This document shows, piece after piece, positions 7,584 to 16,273 of a stretch of DNA of 35,991 nt (within the stretch, counting starts at the first letter, position 1; each line of letters begins with the position of its first letter). The notes below the pieces were generated by a model. That model was given only the letters and a program-made list of their open reading frames with translations. It did no database searches and was not told the DNA's origin. Source of the stretch: an uncultured Collinsella sp. (GTDB lineage: Bacteria; Actinomycetota; Coriobacteriia; Coriobacteriales; Coriobacteriaceae); the NCBI GenBank assembly GCA_900751755.1, contig CAADSP010000050.1:1-35991 (forward strand), read 5' to 3'. Position numbers and translations under genes: made by a program.

Positions 7584-8645
7584 ATGTCCCAAGCACTCGA
7601 CCCTAAAGACACCTGCGTCCTCGTTACCGGCGGTGCCGGCTTCATCGGTTCCCATACCGTCGTTCAGCTGCTCGAGGGCGGCTACCAGGTCGTCGTTGTC
7701 GATGACCTCTCCAACTCCAGTGCCGTCGCCATCGACCGCGTCAAGACCATCGTGGGCGACGAGGCCGCCAAGAACCTCACCTTCTACGAGGCCAACGTGC
7801 TCGACCGCGATGCGATGAACAAGATCTTCGATACCCACCAGATCGACCGCGTCATCCACTTCGCCGGCTTTAAGGCCGTCGGCGAATCGGTGAGCAAGCC
7901 CGTCGAGTACTACCACAACAATATCGAGAACACCCTGGTGCTCATTGACGTCATGCGCAACCATGGCTGCAAGTCCATCATCTTCTCGAGCTCCTCGACC
8001 GTCTACGGCGATCCGGACAATCCGCCTGTCACCGAGGAAGACCCCAAGAAGCCCGCGACCAACCCCTACGGTTGGACCAAGTGGATGATTGAGCAGATCC
8101 TCATGGATGTCCACACCGCCGACCCCGAGTGGGACGTCGTGCTGCTCCGTTACTTCAACCCCATCGGTGCCCATCCGTCAGGCTTGATCGGCGAGGACCC
8201 CAAGGGCATCCCCAACAACCTGGTTCCCTATGTCGCCCAGGTCGCTGTGGGCAAGCTCGAGGCCGTTCAGGTCTTTGGCAACGACTACCCCACCCCCGAC
8301 GGCACCGGCGTGCGCGACTACATCCACGTGTGCGACCTGGCATCTGGTCACGTTGCCGCCCTCAACTGGATGAACGGCAAAACCGGCGTCGAGATCTTTA
8401 ACCTGGGCACCGGTACCGGCACCTCGGTGCTCGAGGTCGTCGCTGCCTTCTCCAAGGCGTGCGGCAAGCAGCTGCCCTACGTGATTCGCGAGCGCCGTGC
8501 CGGCGATATCGCCGCCAACTGGTGCGATGCCTCCAAGGCCGAGCGCATGATGGGATGGAAAGCCCAGTACGATATCGCGGACATGTGCCGCGACAGCTGG
8601 AATTGGCAGAGCCATAACCCCAACGGCTTCGCCGACGCCGAGTAG
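7584..8645 (+). CDS. galE: UDP-glucose 4-epimerase
   Basis: GalE interconverts UDP-glucose and UDP-galactose using tightly bound NAD, linking galactose breakdown with cell-surface sugar precursors. The 353-residue protein has the nucleotide-binding GGAGFIGS (16-23), FSSSSTVYG with the catalytic Ser, and the YxxxK pair Tyr162/Lys166 in NPYGWTKWM. The C-terminal sugar-binding half has RYFNPIGAHPSG and GTGVRDYIHVCDLA, all as in true GalE. The ATG at 7584 is preceded by ATAGGAG; the open frame to 7305 extends into the promoter region and is not coding. A strong terminator follows. Confidence 0.97.
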   Translation: MSQALDPKDTCVLVTGGAGFIGSHTVVQLLEGGYQVVVVDDLSNSSAVAIDRVKTIVGDEAAKNLTFYEANVLDRDAMNKIFDTHQIDRVIHFAGFKAVGESVSKPVEYYHNNIENTLVLIDVMRNHGCKSIIFSSSSTVYGDPDNPPVTEEDPKKPATNPYGWTKWMIEQILMDVHTADPEWDVVLLRYFNPIGAHPSGLIGEDPKGIPNNLVPYVAQVAVGKLEAVQVFGNDYPTPDGTGVRDYIHVCDLASGHVAALNWMNGKTGVEIFNLGTGTGTSVLEVVAAFSKACGKQLPYVIRERRAGDIAANWCDASKAERMMGWKAQYDIADMCRDSWNWQSHNPNGFADAE

Positions 8646-8668
8646 CAAAAACCTACAAACCGTTCTTG

Positions 8669-8701
8669 CCCCGATCTCACGATGTGAGACCGGGGTTTTT
8701 T
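8669..8701 (+). terminator. Intrinsic terminator of galE
   Basis: A 12-bp stem with one mismatch (CCCCGATCTCAC / GTGAGACCGGGG), loop GAT, is followed by six T residues. Confidence 0.93.
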
Positions 8702-8756
8702 CATGGCATGTAACCATTCGCTGAAAATCGACCAACTTTTTTATCTTGCCTGTACA

Positions 8757-8766
8757 TGTTTAAACA
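8757..8766. promoter_or_regulatory. Palindrome TGTTTAAACA in the malQ promoter (candidate HutC-type operator)
   Basis: The perfect palindrome contains GTTTAAAC, an exact fit to the HutC consensus GT-N-TA-N-AC. It lies 9 bases upstream of a good -10 hexamer TACAAT (8775-8780), so a bound repressor would cover the promoter. The same 8-mer occurs twice in the gap between the HutC gene at 17897 and the PTS fusion. No well-spaced -35 was found. Confidence 0.55.
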
Positions 8767-8865
8767 ACATGTTTTACAATAGGCGTATCGAATCAGAACA
8801 TCGGAGGCGGACTGCGCACCCATCGGCAGGCCGACCCCACAACAAGAAGGTTGGTGAGCGCATTC

Positions 8866-10371
8866 ATGGAGCGTGCAAGCGGCGTCCTCATGCCCGTCTC
8901 ATCTCTGCCCGGACCATACGGAATCGGCGGCTTTGGCTGGAATGCCTACGACTTCGTCGATTTTCTCGCCTCGTGCAAACAACATTACTGGCAGATTCTG
9001 CCCCTTACGACGACCAGCTATGGCGATTCGCCCTATCAGTCGTTCTCGGCCCGCGCAGGAAACCCCAACTTTATCGACTTTGCCGAGTTTATCGAGGCAG
9101 GGTATCTGGAGCAGCGCGATATCGATGGCGTGTATCTGGGATCCGACCCCAGTAACGTCGACTACGGTGCTATCTTTGACGGCCGCCGTCAGATTCTCGA
9201 CCGCGCCGCTGAGCGCTTTGCTGCCGACAAGCCGGCCGATTTCGATGACTTTATCCAGGCCAACGAGGACTGGCTCATCCCCTACTGTGAGTTCATGACC
9301 GTCAAAGAGGAGTGCGGTCTCAAGGCGTTTTGGGAGTGGCCCGCGGAGCTCCGCACCCGCGGCGAGGCTTCCGCCAAGGTCTGCGCCGACCATCCGGCGC
9401 GTATGCTCTACCACCAGATGACGCAGTATTTCTTCGACCGCCAATGGAGCCGCCTCAAGGCCTATGCCAACGAGCGCGACATTCTCATCATCGGCGACCT
9501 GCCCATCTATGTCTCGCGTGACTCCGTCGAGATGTGGGCGACGCCTGAGCTCTTTAAGATCGACGCCGCCGGCAATCCCGTGAGCGTCGCCGGCACGCCG
9601 CCCGACCAGTTCTCGGCCACCGGCCAGTACTGGGGCAACCCCATCTACGACTGGGACGCCATGGAGTCCGACGGCTTCTCCTGGTGGGAGGGCCGCATTC
9701 GCGCCGCCCTCGACATGTACGACGTCATCCGCCTGGATCACTTCCGCGGCTTCGAGGCCTATTGGGAGGTGCCGTTCTCCTCACCCGATTCGTCCTACGG
9801 TTCGTGGACGCAGGGTCCCGGCCTTAAGTTCTTCAAGACGCTCGAGAAAAAGCTCGGCACACTGCCCATCATCGCCGAGGACCTGGGCTTCCTCACCCCC
9901 GGCGTCATCGACATGCGCGACAACTCGGGCTTCCCCGGCATGAAGATCCTGCAGTTTGCCTTTGAGGGCACCAACTCGTACTACCTGCCGCATAACTACA
10001 TCGCCAACACCGTCGCCTATGTGGGCACCCACGACAACGAGACGGCGCGCGGTTGGTTTGAGGGAACGGCCACCCCGCGTCAGCGCGAGCAGGCAGCCCT
10101 GTACACCCATCAGCAGGCCGGCGAACCCACGGCAGATGCACTCAATCGCACCATCGCCGCCAGCGTGAGCGACACGTGCATCTACACCATGCAGGACCTG
10201 CTCAACTTGGGCAACGAGGCGCGCATCAACACCCCTGCCACGCTGGGCGGCAACTGGACCTGGCGCATGCTCGACGGCGCCATCACCCGCGAGCTCGAGC
10301 ACAAGCTCACCGACTGGACCGAGACCTACTTCCGCATCCCGTCGGAAGCCGAAATCGAGCTTCCTCAATAG
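8866..10371 (+). CDS. malQ: 4-alpha-glucanotransferase (amylomaltase)
   Basis: MalQ moves glucan units between maltodextrins and releases glucose in the cytoplasm. The 501-residue protein is a glycoside hydrolase family 77 enzyme: GIGGFG near the N-terminus, DLPIYVSRDSVEMWA, the nucleophile Asp291 in IRLDHFRGFEAYW, the acid Glu338 in IAEDLGFLTPGV, and Asp390 in GTHDNETARGWF. The length is normal. ATG 8866 is chosen because conservation begins at RASGVLMPVSSLPG and GGTGAG lies upstream; in-frame GTG 8854 and TTG 8851 are alternatives. With glgP downstream and the ABC sugar operon nearby it forms a maltodextrin-use module. Confidence 0.96.
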   Translation: MERASGVLMPVSSLPGPYGIGGFGWNAYDFVDFLASCKQHYWQILPLTTTSYGDSPYQSFSARAGNPNFIDFAEFIEAGYLEQRDIDGVYLGSDPSNVDYGAIFDGRRQILDRAAERFAADKPADFDDFIQANEDWLIPYCEFMTVKEECGLKAFWEWPAELRTRGEASAKVCADHPARMLYHQMTQYFFDRQWSRLKAYANERDILIIGDLPIYVSRDSVEMWATPELFKIDAAGNPVSVAGTPPDQFSATGQYWGNPIYDWDAMESDGFSWWEGRIRAALDMYDVIRLDHFRGFEAYWEVPFSSPDSSYGSWTQGPGLKFFKTLEKKLGTLPIIAEDLGFLTPGVIDMRDNSGFPGMKILQFAFEGTNSYYLPHNYIANTVAYVGTHDNETARGWFEGTATPRQREQAALYTHQQAGEPTADALNRTIAASVSDTCIYTMQDLLNLGNEARINTPATLGGNWTWRMLDGAITRELEHKLTDWTETYFRIPSEAEIELPQ

Positions 10372-10419
10372 GAGCTACCGCGCCCAACCCCTCCCCACCG
10401 TGCGGACGCGCTTGCTTTT

Positions 10420-10453
10420 CCCGCGCGAGGCCACCCCAATCCCCTCGCGCGGG
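10420..10453 (+). terminator. Hairpin between malQ and glgP
   Basis: Perfect 11-bp stem CCCGCGCGAGG / CCTCGCGCGGG with a 12-nt loop, followed by CTTCTTA. The weak T-tract suggests partial termination, which would allow some read-through into glgP. Confidence 0.65.
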
Positions 10454-10499
10454 CTTCTTATGAATTGCAGACATGAAACAACCCATCACAGGAGAAAAC

Positions 10500-12767
10500 A
10501 TGCCCCAAATTAACCTCATGGAACTCGCCGAGCAGTCTTTTGGCACCTCACTCGAGCAGCTCGACGACCGTCGCATTTACAAGCTGCTGGTCAAACTCGT
10601 GCAGGAGCGCTCCGCCGCCTGCCCGCTCAACAACGGCAAGAAAAAGCTCTATTACATTTCCGCCGAATTTTTGATCGGCAAGCTGCTCATCAACAATATG
10701 ATCGACCTTGGCATCTACGACGAGGTTAAGGACCAGCTCACCGCCGCAGGCCACGACCTCAACAAGATCGAGGAGTTCGAGGTCGAGCCGTCACTCGGCA
10801 ACGGCGGCCTGGGCCGCTTGGCCGCATGCTTCCTGGATTCCATCGCCACGCTGGGCTTGACCGGCGATGGCGTGGGCCTCAACTATCACTACGGTCTGTT
10901 CCGTCAGCGCTTTGTCGACAACCAGCAGAAGGCCGTCCCCGACGAGTGGCTCGGTGAGCAGGACATCCTAGTCGACGATGACCGCTCCTACACCGTCGAG
11001 TTCGGCGATTTTGCCGTTACCTCCAAGCTCGTCAACATCGATGTGCCCGGTTACGGCCAGCCCACCAAGAACCGCCTGCGCCTGTTCGACCTAGCGAGCG
11101 TCGACGACGGCCTGGTCCCCGGCAGCTCCATCGACTTCGACAAGACCGAGATCGCCAAGAACCTCACCTTGTTCCTCTACCCCGACGATTCCGACGAGCA
11201 GGGCCGCCTGCTTCGCATCTACCAGGAATACTTCATGGTGAGCAACGCCGCCCAGCTCCTGATCGACGAGGCCATCGAGCGCGGCAGCAACCTGCACGAC
11301 CTGGCCGACTACGCCGTGGTCCAGATCAACGACACGCACCCCACCATGGTCATTCCCGAGCTCATCCGCCTGCTCACCACCGAGCACGACATCGAGTTTG
11401 ACGAGGCCGTTACCATCGTGCGCTCCATGGTCGCCTACACCAACCACACGATCCTTGCCGAGGCGCTCGAGAAGTGGCCGATCACCAGCCTGCAGAAGGT
11501 CTCCCCTGCCATCGCCGACATTATCGTCAAGCTCGACGAGGTTGCCAAGGCCGAGCACGACGACCCGCGCGTCGCCATCATCGACGAGCACGACACCGTC
11601 CACATGGCCCACATGGACATTCACTTTGGCTTCTCCATCAATGGCGTCGCCGCACTCCACACCAAGATCCTGGAGGACACCGAGCTTCATCCGTTCTACG
11701 AGATTTATCCCGAGAAGTTCTCCAACAAGACGAACGGCATCACCTTCCGCCGCTGGATCCATGGCGCTAACCCCGCGCTCGCCAGCCTACTAGACGATGT
11801 GATCGGCACCAATTGGCGCAGCACCGGCGACCTGAGCAAGCTCGCCGAATTCGCTAACGACAAGGATGTTCTTGAGCGCCTGGCCGCCACCAAGGTCGAG
11901 GCCAAGGCCATCATGCGCCAGTTCATGGCGCTCGAGCAGGGTGTGACCATTCCCTCCAACGCCATCATCGATGTTCAGGTCAAGCGTATCCACGAGTACA
12001 AGCGCCAGCAGATGCTCGCGCTCTACATCATCTGGAAGTATCTCGACATCAAGAACGGCAATAGACCTAAACACCCCGTCACCATCATCTTTGGCGGCAA
12101 GGCGGCGCCTGCCTACACTATCGCGCAGGACATCATCCATCTGATCTTGACGCTGTCGCAGTGGATTGCAAACGACCCCGACGTGGCTCCCTACCTGCAG
12201 GTTGTCATGATCGAGAACTACAACGTCACCGCCGCCGAGCGCGTGATCCCCGCCGCTGATATCTCCGAGCAGATTAGCCTGGCCTCCAAAGAGGCGAGCG
12301 GCACATCCAACATGAAGTTCATGCTCAACGGCGCCCTAACCCTGTGCACACTCGACGGCGCCAACGTGGAGATTGCCGAGCTCGTGGGCGACGAGAACAT
12401 CTATACCTTTGGTGCCTCGTCCAAACAGGTCGAGCAGCTCTATGCCGACGGCACCTATGACGCCGGTGTGCTCTACCGCAAGCCCGGCATTAAACTGCTG
12501 GTGGACTTCATCACCAACCCGGCCTTTATGGCGACCGGCAATGCCGAGCGCCTGCAGCGCCTGCACGACGACATTAAGGGCAAGGACTGGTTTATGGCCC
12601 TGCTCGACATTGAGGAGTACATCCAAACCAAGGAGCGCGTGCTGGCCGACTACGAGGACCAGGACGCCTGGATGCGCAAGGCGCTGATCAATATCGCCAA
12701 CGCCGGCACTTTCTCGTCCGACCGCACCATCTCCCAGTACAACGACGAGATCTGGCACCTGAACTAA
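10500..12767 (+). CDS. glgP: Glycogen/maltodextrin phosphorylase
   Basis: The enzyme splits alpha-1,4-glucans with phosphate to give glucose-1-phosphate, using pyridoxal phosphate. The 755-residue protein contains YISAEFLIGKLL, the GNGGLGRLAACFLDS glucan-binding block, GLNYHYGLFRQ, INDTHP, VKRIHEYKRQ, FGGKAAP and the cofactor site EASGTSNMKFMLNGALT, with the PLP lysine at 606. The length matches short firmicute/actinobacterial members rather than the longer E. coli enzyme. ATG 10500 has AGGAG 6 bases upstream; an upstream in-frame ATG at 10473 has none. It follows malQ by 128 bp on the same strand. Confidence 0.96.
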   Translation: MPQINLMELAEQSFGTSLEQLDDRRIYKLLVKLVQERSAACPLNNGKKKLYYISAEFLIGKLLINNMIDLGIYDEVKDQLTAAGHDLNKIEEFEVEPSLGNGGLGRLAACFLDSIATLGLTGDGVGLNYHYGLFRQRFVDNQQKAVPDEWLGEQDILVDDDRSYTVEFGDFAVTSKLVNIDVPGYGQPTKNRLRLFDLASVDDGLVPGSSIDFDKTEIAKNLTLFLYPDDSDEQGRLLRIYQEYFMVSNAAQLLIDEAIERGSNLHDLADYAVVQINDTHPTMVIPELIRLLTTEHDIEFDEAVTIVRSMVAYTNHTILAEALEKWPITSLQKVSPAIADIIVKLDEVAKAEHDDPRVAIIDEHDTVHMAHMDIHFGFSINGVAALHTKILEDTELHPFYEIYPEKFSNKTNGITFRRWIHGANPALASLLDDVIGTNWRSTGDLSKLAEFANDKDVLERLAATKVEAKAIMRQFMALEQGVTIPSNAIIDVQVKRIHEYKRQQMLALYIIWKYLDIKNGNRPKHPVTIIFGGKAAPAYTIAQDIIHLILTLSQWIANDPDVAPYLQVVMIENYNVTAAERVIPAADISEQISLASKEASGTSNMKFMLNGALTLCTLDGANVEIAELVGDENIYTFGASSKQVEQLYADGTYDAGVLYRKPGIKLLVDFITNPAFMATGNAERLQRLHDDIKGKDWFMALLDIEEYIQTKERVLADYEDQDAWMRKALINIANAGTFSSDRTISQYNDEIWHLN

Positions 12768-12797
12768 TTTCGCTTCCCTTACCCATCCTCTTGAGAA

Positions 12798-12828
12798 ACG
12801 GAGTCGTGGCAACACGGCTCCGTTTTTT
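12798..12828 (+). terminator. Intrinsic terminator of glgP
   Basis: Stem ACGGAGTCGTG / CACGGCTCCGT (one wobble), loop GCAA, then a run of T. It lies 30 bp after the glgP stop. Confidence 0.93.
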
Positions 12829-12868
12829 GTGCCCGTACGTTACCCTGTGACCCGACTCGACCAAACAA

Positions 12869-13084
12869 TCTCAATCTGTAACAACTACTCAACCAAAACG
12901 GTCCCAGCTGTTACAGATTGAGACATACCAGCCCCTCCCCTTGGGTTTATCTCGATCTGTAACATCTAGCGGCTGAAATTCACCTTTGGTGTTACAGATT
13001 TAGATGAAATGGTTAGCTCAGCGGAACCGTCTCGATCTGTAACATCTAACGTCCGAAATCGGCCCTACCTGTTACAGATTGAGA
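12869..13084. repeat. Array of six 15-bp repeats in alternating orientation, 40-bp period
   Basis: TCTCRATCTGTAACA occurs at 12869, 12950 and 13030. Its inverse TGTTACAGATTGAGA occurs at 12909, 12990 (two changes) and 13070. Start-to-start distances are 40, 41, 40, 40 and 40 bp. Each forward/inverse pair forms a 15-bp stem around exactly 25 nt. The three loops are related: loops 2 and 3 share TCTA, CG and GAAAT at the same positions, and loop 1 is more distant. The two linkers between pairs are unrelated. The array fills the 457-bp space between the convergent glgP gene and ABC operon, flanked by a terminator on each side. No open reading frame overlaps it. Confidence 0.93.
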
Positions 13085-13116
13085 CAAACGACCGGTCAGA
13101 CAGCCCCAACACAAAG

Positions 13117-13156
13117 AAAGGCTCCCCTCTCGCCCAGTGGACGGGAGGGGAGCCTT
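13117..13156 (-). terminator. Intrinsic terminator of the ABC-transporter operon
   Basis: A long stem (12 bp AAGGCTCCCCTC / GAGGGGAGCCTT, extended by TCG..CGG pairs) lies about 70 bp past the ATPase stop. On the minus strand it is followed by TTCTTTG. Confidence 0.85.
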
Positions 13157-13224
13157 ATATGTGACCGCGGCAAAAGGATGGCAATACCGCAGCCGCCCAA
13201 AGGGAGGGCCTGGATGCACCGGGC

Positions 13225-14424
13225 CTAGATAAGGTTCTTGCCAGAGACCTTATCGAAGAGGTGGGTCGCGTTCTTCTCAAACTTGAACCAGATGGTGTCG
13301 CCAGCCTTGAGCGCGCCCTTGGCCTCGAGGTCGACGACGGGGATAATCAGGACAAACTGGCCGTCGGGAGCGGTCACGTGGACATGCTCGGTCGAGCCCA
13401 TGAGCTCGGTCACCTCGACGGTACCCTGGAGCGCGCCCTCCTCGCCCTTGTCGGCAAGCAGGATCTGCTCGGGACGCACGCCGGCCGTAATCTCCTTCAC
13501 GTCGCCGCCGTCCCAGTTGAGGGCAAGCTGAGCGCAAGTCTCGGGGGCGAGCGCCACGTTCATATCCTCGGTCTTGACGGTAAAGCCGTTGCCCGAGCGC
13601 ACCAGCTGGGCATCGAAGAAGTTCATCTGCGGCACGCCGATGAAGCCGGCGACGAAGATGTTCGCGGGATGGTTGAAGACCTCCTGCGGCGTGGCGATCT
13701 GCTGGACAACGCCGTCCTTCATGACCACGATACGGTCACCGAGGGTCATAGCCTCGGTCTGGTCGTGAGTAACATAAATGAACGTGCCCTTGATCTCGTG
13801 GCGCAGCTTAATGAGCTCGGCACGCATCTGGTTACGAAGCTTGGCGTCCAGGTTGGACAGTGGCTCGTCCATCAGGAAGACCTTGGGGTCACGCACGATG
13901 GCGCGGCCGATAGCGACACGCTGGCGCTGGCCGCCGGAGAGCGCCTTGGGCTTACGGTCGAGGTACTCGGTAATGCCCAGAATCTCGGCAGCAGAGCGAA
14001 CCTTGCGGTCGATCTCGTCCTTGGGAACCTTCTTGAGCTCGAGCGTAAATGCCATGTTCTCGTACACCGTCATATTGGGGTACAGAGCGTAGCTCTGGAA
14101 CACCATGGCGATGTCGCGGTCCTTGGGCGCCACGTCGTTGACACGCTTGCCGTCGATGAGCACATCGCCCGAGGTAATGTCCTCCAGGCCAGCGACCATG
14201 CGCATCGTCGTGGACTTACCGCAGCCAGAGGGGCCAACGAGGACGACGAACTCCTGGTCGTGAACGGTGAGGTTGAAGTCCTCTACAGCGAGCACACCGT
14301 CCTCGGTAACCTTGAGGTTGTGCTTCTTCTCCTCGGTCTTCTTCTTTTTGCCAAAGAAGCCCTTCTTTTTTGACTCGTTGTTGGGATACACCTTCTGAAC
14401 ATGTTTGAGAACGATCTCGGCCAT
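13225..14424 (-). CDS. Sugar ABC transporter ATPase, MalK/MsmK/UgpC type
   Basis: The 399-residue subunit powers the permeases encoded upstream. It has Walker A GPSGCGKS (64-71), the Q-loop MVFQSYALYP, signature LSGGQ (162-166), Walker B VFLMDEP (182-188), the His switch at 220, and a C-terminal TOBE/regulatory domain (about 245-399) of the CUT1 family. Residues about 15-43 hold an unusual Lys-rich insertion (KKKGFFGKKKKTEEKK) between the first two beta strands, which standard MalK proteins lack. AAAGGTAG precedes ATG 14424. It is the last gene of the operon, 68 bp after the second permease. Such ATPases can serve several sugar transporters. Confidence 0.96.
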   Translation of the reverse strand: MAEIVLKHVQKVYPNNESKKKGFFGKKKKTEEKKHNLKVTEDGVLAVEDFNLTVHDQEFVVLVGPSGCGKSTTMRMVAGLEDITSGDVLIDGKRVNDVAPKDRDIAMVFQSYALYPNMTVYENMAFTLELKKVPKDEIDRKVRSAAEILGITEYLDRKPKALSGGQRQRVAIGRAIVRDPKVFLMDEPLSNLDAKLRNQMRAELIKLRHEIKGTFIYVTHDQTEAMTLGDRIVVMKDGVVQQIATPQEVFNHPANIFVAGFIGVPQMNFFDAQLVRSGNGFTVKTEDMNVALAPETCAQLALNWDGGDVKEITAGVRPEQILLADKGEEGALQGTVEVTELMGSTEHVHVTAPDGQFVLIIPVVDLEAKGALKAGDTIWFKFEKNATHLFDKVSGKNLI

Positions 14425-14492
14425 GTCTCTACCTTTCGATATGCGGCGCCGCGCTGAGGGGTGCCGCAGAAACTTGCAAAACAGTTACGGCA

Positions 14493-15332
14493 TCAGCCCT
14501 TGACGGCACCTGCCACCACGCCGTCGATGATGTACTTCTGACAGAGGATGTACATGATAACGATGGGGATAACGACCATCATGATGCAGGCCATCATGGG
14601 GCCGAGCTCGACGTGGCCGTAGCCGCCGCGGAAGTACTGGATCAAGATAGGAATGGTCTTGTACTTGGTGGAGTCGAGCGTAAGGTAGGGCAGCAGATAG
14701 TCGTTCCAGACCCACATGGTCTCGAGGATGCCGACCGAAAGATAGGTGGGCTTCATGATGGGAAGGACAATCTTAAAGAACACCTGGACCGGGTTGCAGC
14801 CATCAATCATGGCCGCCTCCTCGATCTCGAGCGGGATGTTCTTTACAAAACCGGCGAACATAAAGACCGCCAGGCCCGCGCCAAAGCCGAGGTAGATAAA
14901 GCAGATGTTGAACGGCGTGTTGAAGCCGATGCGGTCCGCCAAATTGGACAGCGTGAACATGAGCATCTGGAACGGCACGACCATCGAGAACACGAACAGG
15001 TAATAGAAGAGGTTCGAGATCTTGTTGTTGACACGAACCACGTACCAAGCGCACATGGAGCAGCACACCAAGATCAGCACGACCGACGTGACCGTGATGA
15101 TGAGCGAGTACATAAATGCCGAGGCAAAGCCCTGCTCGTTAAGGGCGTGCATGTAGTTTGCGAGGCCGTTGAACGTCTCGGGCGTGAGCAGATCGAATGC
15201 CGTGGTGGTGCTGATTGCGGTCGCTTTCTTAAAAGAATTAAGCGCAATCATGAACACGGGGTAGATCCACGCGAGCGACAGGATCGTAAAGAAAATCGAG
15301 AGCGCGCGGTTGATAACCTTATCGCGTTTCAT
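14493..15332 (-). CDS. ABC sugar permease, MalG type
   Basis: The 279-residue membrane protein has about six transmembrane helices and the binding-protein-dependent permease motif EEAAMIDGCNPVQVFFKIVLPIMKP cytoplasmic loop (EAA loop) that docks on the ATPase. It ends near the membrane in a short tail (DGVVAGAVKG) typical of the MalG/CUT1 subunit. The start ATG overlaps the stop of the preceding permease gene by one base (TAATG) and is preceded by AAGGAGG inside that gene, so translation is coupled. Confidence 0.95.
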   Translation of the reverse strand: MKRDKVINRALSIFFTILSLAWIYPVFMIALNSFKKATAISTTTAFDLLTPETFNGLANYMHALNEQGFASAFMYSLIITVTSVVLILVCCSMCAWYVVRVNNKISNLFYYLFVFSMVVPFQMLMFTLSNLADRIGFNTPFNICFIYLGFGAGLAVFMFAGFVKNIPLEIEEAAMIDGCNPVQVFFKIVLPIMKPTYLSVGILETMWVWNDYLLPYLTLDSTKYKTIPILIQYFRGGYGHVELGPMMACIMMVVIPIVIMYILCQKYIIDGVVAGAVKG

Positions 15333-16186
15333 TACTGCTGCACCTCCTTGGACCTCGTGGCCTTAAGCTGGATCATGGAGATGGCCACGACCAGGATGCA
15401 GAAGATAACCGCCTTGGCCTGACCAATGCCCTGCCATGCGATACCGGCACGCGAATAGAACGTGTTGTAGATGTTCAGGGCGAGCATCTCGGTGGAGTGC
15501 GCGGGGGCGCCGCCGGTAAGGGCGAGGTTCTGGTCGAACAGCTTAAAGCCGTTGGTGATGGACAGGAACAGGCAGATGGTGATGGTCGGCATCAGGTTAG
15601 GGATCTTAACCTTCCAAAACGTCTGCCATGCCGTAGCGCCGTCGACCTTGGCGGCCTCGATGTAGTCGGACGGAATGGACTGCAGACCAGCGATGTAGAT
15701 GATCATCATGTAGCCGACCTGCTGCCACAGGGTCAGGATGATAAGGCCCCAGAAGCCAGCAGCAGAGTTAAGAGCGATGAGCTGGGCGCCCACGTTGGAG
15801 AGCAGGCAGTTGATCAGAATCTGCCAAATGTAGCCCAGCACGATGCCGCCGATCAGGTTAGGCATAAAGAAGATCGTACGGAAGATGTTGGTGCCTTTGA
15901 GCGCCTTGCGGGTGAGCGCCTGCGCAATGGCCAGGGCGATCACGTTGATGAGCACCGTCGACAGGAAGGCAAACGCCACGGTAAAGAAGAACGACGTGGA
16001 GAACTGCGGATCGGACAGCGCGCGCACGTAGTTCTCGATACCGACAAAGTGCGCGTTACTAATGATAATAAACTGGCAGAACGAGAGATAGAAGCCCTGG
16101 ATAAAAGGGATCACGAACCCGATCATAAACGCCAGGCACGTGGGCAGCATAAAGAGCGGCCACCAGCGCTTGAGTGCTTTGCCCAT
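15332..16186 (-). CDS. ABC sugar permease, MalF type
   Basis: The 284-residue protein has about six transmembrane helices and the EAA loop (DYIEAAKVDGATAWQTFWKV). It begins with a short basic cytoplasmic segment (MGKALKRWW) and lacks the large periplasmic loop of E. coli MalF, as is usual in Gram-positive CUT1 transporters. GGACC about 7 bases before ATG 16186 is a modest ribosome site. It is separated from the binding-protein gene by a stable hairpin, which probably lowers its expression relative to that gene. Confidence 0.95.
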   Translation of the reverse strand: MGKALKRWWPLFMLPTCLAFMIGFVIPFIQGFYLSFCQFIIISNAHFVGIENYVRALSDPQFSTSFFFTVAFAFLSTVLINVIALAIAQALTRKALKGTNIFRTIFFMPNLIGGIVLGYIWQILINCLLSNVGAQLIALNSAAGFWGLIILTLWQQVGYMMIIYIAGLQSIPSDYIEAAKVDGATAWQTFWKVKIPNLMPTITICLFLSITNGFKLFDQNLALTGGAPAHSTEMLALNIYNTFYSRAGIAWQGIGQAKAVIFCILVVAISMIQLKATRSKEVQQ

Positions 16187-16206
16187 AAAAGGGTCCTTTC
16201 AATATG

Positions 16207-16242
16207 CAGGGGGCGGGCAAACCAACGTCTGCCCGCCCCCTG
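16207..16242 (-). terminator. Stable hairpin between binding-protein and permease genes
   Basis: A perfect 13-bp stem (CAGGGGGCGGGCA / TGCCCGCCCCCTG) with a 10-nt loop lies in the 87-bp gap. There is no T-run, so it is more likely an mRNA-stabilising or partially terminating structure that keeps binding protein in excess. Confidence 0.75.
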
Positions 16243-16273
16243 TCGCTAATCAGATAGCTTGGGCAGCAACTGC

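Noticed and set aside
12869..13084. CRISPR array
   Set aside because: Repeats are only 15 bp, alternate in orientation, three of the five spacers are related to each other, and no cas genes are near.
12869..13084. BirA-type biotin operators, suggested by GTAACA/TGTTAC arms
   Set aside because: Half-site sequence and the 25-nt spacing do not fit, the array lies at 3' ends of genes, and no biotin genes are present.
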